From Bacillota bacterium (GTDB lineage Bacteria; Bacillota; Dehalobacteriia; UBA4068): a stretch of 5,433 nucleotides of DNA. The position numbers were made by a program, and so were the translations under genes. The stretch is from NCBI GenBank assembly GCA_030528765.1, contig JAUMYD010000129.1, positions 1 through 5,433 on the forward strand, in the 5' to 3' direction. Shown here piece after piece: positions 1 through 3,645 of the stretch (within the stretch, counting starts at the first letter, position 1; every line of letters starts with the position of its first letter). The notes beneath the pieces are model-generated. The model was not told where the DNA came from. It saw only the letters and a program-made list of their open reading frames with translations, and made no database searches.

Positions 1-11
1 GTTCAGACTGT

Positions 12-40
12 AGCGTACTGCCTCTTCCAGCTTTTGTCAA
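12..40 (-). promoter_or_regulatory. Possible leftward promoter at the window edge
   Basis: On the minus strand a perfect -35 TTGACA (35-40) is followed after 17 bp by TACGCT (12-17), which matches only three of six -10 positions. It points out of the window to the left, where dnaN would be expected. Two tandem copies of AAAGGTCAAATTT lie immediately upstream. The weak -10 makes this a tentative call. Confidence 0.35.
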
Positions 41-44
41 GAGC

Positions 45-76
45 AAATTTGACCTTTAAGAAAAAATTTGACCTTT
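45..76. repeat. 13-bp tandem direct repeat, 19-bp period
   Basis: AAATTTGACCTTT occurs at 45-57 and again, exactly, at 64-76, with 6 bp between. On the minus strand the units read AAAGGTCAAATTT and lie just upstream of the -35 at 35-40. The placement suits a pair of protein sites upstream of a promoter, or AT-rich origin repeats. The GGTCAAA core resembles a CtsR half-site, but the spacing does not fit a CtsR operator. Confidence 0.7.
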
Positions 77-92
77 CTTCAGAGAATCTTCA

Positions 93-198
93 CCTGCCGG
101 GCCGGAAAGCTGCTCTCTTTTCGGCAGGAAAGGGCTTTTCCCAAAAATTTTCCTGCTATGCAGATCAGAAAACAAATTTTACGCTTTCCTTTCCGGCC
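93..198. repeat. Nested and competing inverted repeats
   Basis: Three perfect inverted repeats overlap here. CCTGCCG (93-99) pairs with CGGCAGG (122-128). GGCCGGAAAG (100-109) pairs with CTTTCCGGCC (189-198). GCAGGAAA (124-131) pairs with TTTCCTGC (149-156). The first and third share bases 124-128 and cannot both form. There is no T-run placed to make a terminator. The function is unknown; a cruciform in origin DNA or a structured RNA are both possible. Confidence 0.5.
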
Positions 199-368
199 TG
201 CAAACAAATTTTTAGGGAAATACTCTGCTTTTATAAAAAATACTTCGTATTTTCTGCCTATTTTGCATAGCATTTGCATATCCCAGCTGGGCTTATACAA
301 GAAAAACCCAGCTAGAATAGGCTCAGTCTCTATTTTCGGCTATTACGGAAATTATAAAATATTCCATC

Positions 369-398
369 TTGACAAAAATACCACCTTGCCTGTATTAT
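369..398 (+). promoter_or_regulatory. Strong sigma-A-type promoter on the plus strand
   Basis: A perfect TTGACA (369-374) and TATTAT (393-398, five of six consensus bases) are separated by 18 bp. The 20 bp upstream (349-368) are mostly A and T in short tracts, like an UP element. Transcription should start near 405. No coding sequence follows on this strand before the terminator at 574-614, so the likely product is an untranslated RNA running towards the 3' end of dnaA. Confidence 0.65.
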
Positions 399-404
399 AT
401 TATC

Positions 405-614
405 AGAGTAAAGTAACTGGTTCTTCCTTTTCCCTCCTTTCAAATAAACGAACTGTATAGCAGCATTTTTCCTGTGAAACCTGCTTTTTCCGGTTCTCAT
501 TGGAGCCAGTTTTCTTTTGCCCAAAAATCAACCCTGAAAGTAGTTCATTGAACTGCTGTCCTTCTTCTTCCTGATAGAGGCCGCTCTGCATTCCCCGGAG
601 CGGTCTCTATTTTT
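405..614 (+). ncRNA. Candidate small RNA of about 210 nt beside dnaA
   Basis: The call rests on a consensus promoter at 369-398, a strong intrinsic terminator at 574-614 on the same strand, and no plausible ORF between. There is no ATG in 405-574, and the one GTG reading (25 codons from 474) has no Shine-Dalgarno site. Visible structure: AACTGGTTCT (415-424) can pair over 10 positions, with wobbles, with GGAGCCAGTT (502-511); GGTTCT (492-497) competes as a local hairpin with GGAGCC (502-507); 540-556 form a 7-bp hairpin with an ATT loop. Unpaired CU-rich tracts lie at 421-441 and 559-571; the first contains CCTCCTTTC (433-441), the anti-Shine-Dalgarno sequence. I do not recognise it as 6S, SRP, tmRNA or RNase P RNA. 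A trans-acting regulator is inference. Confidence 0.5.
574..614 (+). terminator. Intrinsic terminator of the plus-strand RNA
   Basis: ATAGAGGCCGCTC (574-586) pairs with GAGCGGTCTCTAT (598-610) over 13 bp with one G-U wobble, around an 11-nt loop, and runs straight into a T-run (610-614). On the other strand the hairpin is not followed by T residues, so it acts only on rightward transcripts. It sits back to back with the dnaA terminator. Confidence 0.8.
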
Positions 615-638
615 CTGCGCCCCGGGAAGCGCAGGCAC

Positions 639-670
639 AAAAAAGCAGAGCCGGAAGATGGCTCTGCTTT
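639..670 (-). terminator. dnaA transcription terminator
   Basis: An 11-bp perfect stem (642-652 with 660-670) with a 7-nt loop is followed on the minus strand by six T residues (positions 644-639). It begins 18 bp past the dnaA stop codon. A gene further left would therefore need its own promoter, so dnaA appears not to be co-transcribed with dnaN. Rightward function is less likely because that side has only TTTCTGTTT. Confidence 0.85.
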
Positions 671-687
671 CTGTTTATTTTGTTTTA

Positions 688-2022
688 TTATTTTCCGCCG
701 CGCAGGCTGGCACTTATTTCCTTGATCACCCGTTCCAGCTGGGCATCACTGCTGCGGGCCTCACTGATCCGCTTATGTGCGTGGATAACGGTGGTATGAT
801 CCCGATTCCCGAAATCCCGGCCGATCTGGGGCTGGGTCGCGCCCATCAGCTCCCGGCAGAGGTACATGGCGATCTGCCGGGGATAGGTAACGAAGCGATC
901 CTTCCTTTTTCCCTTCAGGTCATCCACGGTGATCTGGTAATAATCCGCCACTGCCTTCTGGATCATGGGGATGCTGAATTTGGGAAGCTCGTCCTCCGGC
1001 AGCAGGCCCCGCAGTGCTTCCTTGGCGGTGGCCAGGTCAATATGGCTGCACTGGTTCAGCCTGCTGTAGTAGATGACCTTATTCAGCGCACCCTCCAGCT
1101 CCCGGATATTGGCCTTCACCTTCTCCGCGATGAAATAGGCCACCTCATCATCCAGATCCATCTTCTCATTGATAGCCTTCTGCTGCAGAATGGCACAGCG
1201 GGTTTCCCAGTCCGGCGCCTGAATATCCGTGATCAGGCCCCATTCAAAACGGGAGCGCAGTCGATCCTCCAGGGTGCTCAGCTCCTTGGGGGGGCGATCT
1301 GAGCTGATAACGATCTGCCGGCCCGCGTCATGCAGGGCATTGAAGGTATGGAAAAATTCTTCCTGGGTCTGCACCTTTCCCATCAGGAACTGAATATCGT
1401 CCACCAGCAGGATATCGCTGCTGCGATAGCGATTTTTAAAGGCCTCCAGCCGATTCACCCGCAGCATGTAAATAAATTCGTTGGTAAATGCCTCTGTGGA
1501 AACATAAACCACCTTTTTCTCCGGGTTCCGTTTGATCACCGCATGGCCGATGGCGTGCATCAGATGGGTTTTCCCCAGGCCGGAGCCGCCATAAATAAAG
1601 AGGGGGTTATAGGCGCCGGCAGGACTTTCCGCCACTGCCATGGCCGCAGCATGGGCAAAGCGATTGGAGCTGCCCACCACGAAATTCTCAAATTGATACC
1701 GGGGGTTAAACAGCTGTGTGCTGGGGGACGGGGGCTTCGGCAGGGAAAGCAGCTCCTCCTCATCGGGAATGCGCTCAGAGGAGTCATCCACCACCATCAG
1801 CTGTACATCCTGCTCCAGAAGGTCCGAAAGGATGTTTTGGATCAGCGGTGCGTAAAGGCTCAGGTAAGATTGCTTCACGATGGCATCCGCTACACAGATA
1901 TATACATAAGAGGCTCTTTGCTCCACACAACTCACGCAGCCGGGGGAGAACCATTTTTCAAAGCTGTCCGGCGGGATCTCCTGCCGGATGATACGCAAGG
2001 CGCGCTGCCAGATCTCGTTCAC
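688..2022 (-). CDS. dnaA: Chromosomal replication initiator protein DnaA
   Basis: DnaA is the AAA+ ATPase that binds 9-bp boxes at oriC, melts the origin, helps load the DnaB-type helicase and represses its own gene. The protein has 444 residues, close to the usual 450. Domain I is about 1-75, with the family-like PPDSFEKWF segment. A short acidic, proline-containing linker (about 80-105) is domain II. Domain III carries Walker A GGSGLGKT (145-152), Walker B LLVDDIQF (205-212), the arginine-finger SRFEWGL motif (Arg258) and sensor II NIRELEGA (Arg307). Domain IV ends in the box-binding signature NRDHTTVIHAHKRI (406-419). The start is GTG, set by AAAGGAG six bases upstream. Four perfect DnaA boxes and a promoter lie upstream and a terminator follows. 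An unusual detail is a CVSC pair in domain I (Cys29, Cys32). The gene is intact. Confidence 0.99.
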   Translation of the reverse strand: MNEIWQRALRIIRQEIPPDSFEKWFSPGCVSCVEQRASYVYICVADAIVKQSYLSLYAPLIQNILSDLLEQDVQLMVVDDSSERIPDEEELLSLPKPPSPSTQLFNPRYQFENFVVGSSNRFAHAAAMAVAESPAGAYNPLFIYGGSGLGKTHLMHAIGHAVIKRNPEKKVVYVSTEAFTNEFIYMLRVNRLEAFKNRYRSSDILLVDDIQFLMGKVQTQEEFFHTFNALHDAGRQIVISSDRPPKELSTLEDRLRSRFEWGLITDIQAPDWETRCAILQQKAINEKMDLDDEVAYFIAEKVKANIRELEGALNKVIYYSRLNQCSHIDLATAKEALRGLLPEDELPKFSIPMIQKAVADYYQITVDDLKGKRKDRFVTYPRQIAMYLCRELMGATQPQIGRDFGNRDHTTVIHAHKRISEARSSDAQLERVIKEISASLRGGK

Positions 2023-2028
2023 AAGCGA

Positions 2029-2035
2029 CTCCTTT
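2029..2035 (-). promoter_or_regulatory. dnaA ribosome-binding site
   Basis: AAAGGAG on the minus strand lies 6 nt before the GTG at 2022-2020 and decides that start. Just upstream a small hairpin (CCCTG/CAGGG, 2038-2053, 6-nt loop) stops two bases short of it. Confidence 0.85.
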
Positions 2036-2084
2036 CACCCTGTGGTAGCAGGGCTTTTATTCTGAAAGCAGCAAAATATACAGG

Positions 2085-2140
2085 AAAGGGCGTCCCCAAA
2101 GAGGCCCTTGTGGATAAATGTCGAATTTCACAAGCCCTTT
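2085..2140 (-). promoter_or_regulatory. Competing hairpins in the dnaA 5' leader
   Basis: If transcription starts near 2171 the leader is about 149 nt. Within it three segments can pair in mutually exclusive ways: AAAGGGC/GCCCTTT between 2134-2140 and 2085-2091 (7 bp), CTTGTG/CACAAG between 2129-2134 and 2107-2112 (6 bp), and AAGGGC/GCCCTT between 2104-2109 and 2086-2091 (6 bp). This could affect dnaA translation, or be incidental to the DNA sites packed here. No terminator T-run follows. Confidence 0.3.
2119..2125 (+). promoter_or_regulatory. Spo0A-type box next to a DnaA box
   Basis: TGTCGAA is the exact 0A-box core and starts one base after DnaA box 2109-2117. In Bacillus subtilis, Spo0A boxes overlap DnaA boxes in oriC and restrain initiation on entry into sporulation. 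A one-mismatch copy, TTTCGAA, lies at 2220-2226. A 7-mer can occur by chance, so the placement is what makes the call worth keeping. Confidence 0.45.
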
Positions 2141-2177
2141 TGCACCCATTTTGTGGATAAAACAAGGCTTCTCTCTT

Positions 2178-2206
2178 ATTTTAACAAAATTTATCCACAT
2201 ATTCAA
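2178..2206 (-). promoter_or_regulatory. dnaA: dnaA promoter with an embedded DnaA box
   Basis: On the minus strand TTGAAT (2201-2206, four of six) and TAAAAT (2178-2183, five of six) are 17 bp apart. The DnaA box at 2191-2199 lies wholly in the spacer, so bound DnaA would block RNA polymerase: a direct autoregulation layout. Transcription should begin near 2171, leaving a leader of about 149 nt that crosses two more boxes. Confidence 0.7.
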
Positions 2207-2266
2207 GCCAAATTTCCCTTTTCGAAGGATTTTTCGGCTGCTGCTGTGGATAAATCCCGCTTCCCT

Positions 2267-2290
2267 TGCTGCTGTATATATACAGCAGCA
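2267..2290. repeat. Perfect 24-bp palindrome upstream of the DnaA boxes
   Basis: TGCTGCTGTATA (2267-2278) is followed directly by its exact reverse complement (2279-2290), with no spacer. The centre is TATATATA and the arms carry CTG/CAG triplets. The TGCTGCTGT of the left arm also occurs at 2239-2247, overlapping DnaA box 2245-2253. It could be an operator for a dimeric protein or a cruciform site. It is not followed by a T-run, so it is not a terminator. Confidence 0.8.
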
Positions 2291-2339
2291 GACAAAAACC
2301 CTGCCACTCCCTTCATCGGAGCCGGAGAACATGCGCGCC

Positions 2340-2361
2340 GCCCCTTTTTGAAAAAAGGGGC
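2340..2361. repeat. Perfect 10-bp-arm hairpin sequence
   Basis: GCCCCTTTTT (2340-2349) and AAAAAGGGGC (2352-2361) are inverted copies 2 bp apart. It lies past the permease terminator as read on the minus strand and outside the DnaA-box cluster. Neither strand shows a T-run after it. It could be a back-up pause site or an insulator; the function is not known. Confidence 0.5.
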
Positions 2362-2395
2362 ACGAAGAACTTTAGCATTTGGGCGGCGGGCTCAC

Positions 2396-2434
2396 AAAAA
2401 AGCGGCCCCTTCCTGAAAAAGCGGGGCCGCTTTT
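2396..2434 (-). terminator. Terminator of the AEC permease gene
   Basis: A 12-bp perfect stem (2398-2409 with 2423-2434, GC-rich core CGGCCCC/GGGGCCG) with a 13-nt loop is followed on the minus strand by an unbroken T-run ending at 2396. It lies 31 bp past the permease stop and shields the origin and dnaA promoter from read-through. The rightward side has only TTTTGCGG, so weak two-way action is possible. Confidence 0.85.
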
Positions 2435-2465
2435 GCGGTTCATGCAGCTATGAAAAAGGAGCCTG

Positions 2466-3428
2466 TCAGATCTGCCCCATCAGCCGCAGGAAAAAGACGA
2501 AGGCGAAAATCGTAAAGATGCAAAGCACATTGGAAAAGACCACGATCATGGAAGCCATCCGGTGATCCCCACCCATCTGATGCGCCATAGCAAAGCTGGA
2601 GACAGAGGCCGGCGCGCCGAAGAGCACCATCAGCACGGCCAGATCCATGCCCCGGAAACCCAGCAGCCAGGCGATCAGCAGCGCCAGAATGGGCAGCAGC
2701 AGCACCTTGATCAGCGCAGCAGCCAAAGAACGGCGCAGACACTGCCCCTCTCCCTGGAAGCGGATGCCCGCCCCCTGCACCAGCAGGGAAAGGGGAAGGA
2801 CCATCGCAGAGAGCTCATCCAGGGTCTCGGAAATAACATGAGGCATATAGGCCTCCAGATTTATTATGGAGGCGAGCATGCCCGCCAGGCAGCCGATCAC
2901 CACCGGATTGGTAAAGATCAGCTTCAGAATGGCCTTCGGGCCCAGACGCTGCTTTCCATCCGGCCCCCCGCCCATGCAGCTGGCAAAGATAAAGACCGCA
3001 ACGATGCCGTAAAGCGGGCCGATCACCGAAGCGACCATGGCCAGCCGGGTGGCAGCCAGGCTGCCGCAGATATTGCTGATGATGGGGATGCCCAGAATGA
3101 TGATATTCGCCCGAAAGCAGCCCTGCACGAAGGTGGCCACAGCAGGCGGCTCCGGGATGAAGCGGGGCACGATCAGCCGCAGCAGCAGGGCCACGACCAA
3201 CAGGCCCAGCACGGCAAAGAGCATCAGCCGGGGGTCAAAGCTGGCACCGATCTCACTTTCCATCAGATCCACAAAGACCAAAACAGGGATAGCCACATTA
3301 AAGAGCAGCTTTGTGCTGTCATCGATCAGCTGCTGCCGGATCAGGCCGATCCGCCCCAGAAAAAAGCCCAGGGCCATCAGAATAACAATAGGGAAAATGG
3401 CAGTAAAACTAAATCGCAATGCTTCCAT
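2466..3428 (-). CDS. AEC (auxin efflux carrier) family permease
   Basis: This is an integral membrane protein of 320 residues and about ten hydrophobic helices, matching the AEC family (Mem_trans, TC 2.A.69), usually 300-320 residues in two five-helix halves. Helices are near 8-25, 41-56, 68-88, 97-119, 130-150, 173-190, 203-222, 235-257, 261-281 and 291-314; the polar stretch 152-169 separates the halves. Family-like motifs are FRANIIILGIP (105-115) and FGAPASVSSFAMAHQMGGD (270-288). Bacterial members export or import small organic acids such as malate or, in some cases, amino-acid or auxin-like compounds; the substrate cannot be read here. The ATG at 3428 is preferred over GTG 3437 because the latter lies inside the Shine-Dalgarno GAGGTG (3435-3440). 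It has its own terminator. It takes the place next to oriC where rpmH is commonly found. Confidence 0.92.
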   Translation of the reverse strand: MEALRFSFTAIFPIVILMALGFFLGRIGLIRQQLIDDSTKLLFNVAIPVLVFVDLMESEIGASFDPRLMLFAVLGLLVVALLLRLIVPRFIPEPPAVATFVQGCFRANIIILGIPIISNICGSLAATRLAMVASVIGPLYGIVAVFIFASCMGGGPDGKQRLGPKAILKLIFTNPVVIGCLAGMLASIINLEAYMPHVISETLDELSAMVLPLSLLVQGAGIRFQGEGQCLRRSLAAALIKVLLLPILALLIAWLLGFRGMDLAVLMVLFGAPASVSSFAMAHQMGGDHRMASMIVVFSNVLCIFTIFAFVFFLRLMGQI

Positions 3429-3434
3429 AACAAA

Positions 3435-3440
3435 CACCTC
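3435..3440 (-). promoter_or_regulatory. Ribosome-binding site of the AEC permease
   Basis: GAGGTG on the minus strand is 6 nt before ATG 3428-3426. It overlaps the alternative GTG at 3437-3435, which argues against that longer start. Confidence 0.75.
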
Positions 3441-3449
3441 ACAAGACAG

Positions 3450-3516
3450 CCCGGCCGAAAACGGTCGGGGCTCTGCTTCTTTCTGCTTTTTACTTTACGA
3501 AGCGGAAGAAAAGCAG
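3450..3516 (-). promoter_or_regulatory. Two hairpins in the leader of the AEC permease
   Basis: AAAAGCAG/CTGCTTTT form an 8-bp inverted repeat (3483-3490 with 3509-3516, 18-nt loop). A GC-rich hairpin (3450-3457 with 3462-3469, 4-nt loop, one mismatch on the minus strand) ends about 10 bp before the Shine-Dalgarno site. Neither has a T-run after it on the minus strand. They may shape the leader RNA. I see no clear promoter for the permease in this gap. Confidence 0.35.
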
Positions 3517-3520
3517 CTGC

Positions 3521-3568
3521 TTAGGGGTGCCAGCAGGGAAAACGCATTCTCTTCTCTTTTTCCGACAT
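3521..3568 (-). CDS. Possible 15-residue leader peptide
   Basis: A short ORF (MSEKEKRMRFPCWHP) starts with ATG and is preceded by AGGAG (3578-3582) at a good distance of 9 nt. It stops 92 bp before the permease start, with the two leader hairpins in between, an arrangement like an attenuation leader. It contains no run of one amino acid, apart from alternating Lys/Glu, that would name a regulating amino acid. It may equally be chance; the peptide matches nothing I know. Confidence 0.25.
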   Translation of the reverse strand: MSEKEKRMRFPCWHP

Positions 3569-3613
3569 AAAACAGGACTCCTCTCCACAGGCCCACTGCA
3601 GGGCCCCAAAGAG

Positions 3614-3636
3614 GCCCCAGCCGGAAAGGCTGGGGC
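3614..3636 (-). terminator. Terminator of the TPR/NPCBM-like gene
   Basis: GCCCCAGCC (3628-3636 on the minus strand) pairs with GGCTGGGGC (3614-3622) over 9 bp with a 5-nt loop, starting 9 bp past the stop codon. The following CTCTTT is a poor T-run, so termination may be partial and some transcripts may continue into the permease. An overlapping alternative stem GGGCC/GGCCC spans 3601-3617. Confidence 0.6.
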
Positions 3637-3645
3637 ACAGTTCTC

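Larger units (their letters stand above)
1..638. other. Long AT-rich non-coding region downstream of dnaA
   Basis: No ORF here has a convincing start and Shine-Dalgarno site. The left 470 bases are clearly richer in A+T than the genes. The stretch holds a possible leftward promoter (12-40), a 13-bp tandem repeat (45-76), five AAATTT motifs (45, 64, 145, 174, 206), nested inverted repeats (93-198), small hairpins (237-253 and 285-313), an 8-bp direct repeat TTTGCATA (262-269 and 273-280), and a plus-strand promoter with a matching terminator (369-614). In most bacteria dnaN follows dnaA, and in Bacillus subtilis the unwinding element lies in that gap. I infer that this could be the second half of a bipartite origin, but I see no good DnaA box in it, so that remains open. 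Confidence 0.6.
2109..2290. other. Chromosomal origin region (oriC) with four DnaA boxes
   Basis: Four exact copies of the consensus DnaA box TTATCCACA lie in 145 bp: on the minus strand at 2109-2117, 2152-2160 and 2245-2253, and on the plus strand at 2191-2199. I find no exact copy elsewhere in the window. Between and beside them the DNA is AT-rich (about 2171-2235), which suits a melting region. A Spo0A-type box touches the first DnaA box and a 24-bp palindrome lies 13 bp past the last. Position just upstream of dnaA is the classic place for oriC in Bacillota. Whether unwinding happens here or in the AT-rich gap at 1-470 cannot be told by eye. Confidence 0.88.

Noticed and set aside
45..76. 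CtsR heat-shock operator
   Set aside because: The GGTCAAA heptads match, but CtsR sites have the two heptads 3 nt apart; here the gap is 12 nt.
351..375. Leftward promoter using TTGTCA (370-375) and TATAAT (351-356)
   Set aside because: The -10 is perfect but the spacer is only 13 bp, too short for sigma-A.
34..460. Two overlapping plus-strand ORFs of 78 and 130 codons
   Set aside because: Low-complexity Phe/Lys-rich translations from AT-rich DNA, with no Shine-Dalgarno site, and one runs across the promoter at 369-398.
474..551. 25-codon GTG-started ORF inside the candidate RNA
   Set aside because: No Shine-Dalgarno sequence upstream and no recognisable peptide features.
403..591. Minus-strand ORF of 62 codons opposite the candidate RNA
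   Set aside because: Its ATG lies inside the terminator hairpin with no properly spaced ribosome-binding site, and the translation matches nothing known. It is the best rival explanation, so conservation should be checked.
1330..2160. Plus-strand ORFs over dnaA and over the origin, including 2108-2416
   Set aside because: Shadows of dnaA or of GC-rich intergenic sequence; DnaA on the minus strand is unambiguous, and the origin ORFs cross DnaA boxes and the promoter.
2057..2332. Minus-strand ORF of 91 codons across the origin
   Set aside because: It reads through DnaA boxes, the palindrome and the dnaA promoter, has no family resemblance and no good start site.
2562..3570. Plus-strand ORFs opposite the AEC permease
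   Set aside because: Gln/His/Arg-rich translations typical of the reverse strand of a membrane protein gene.
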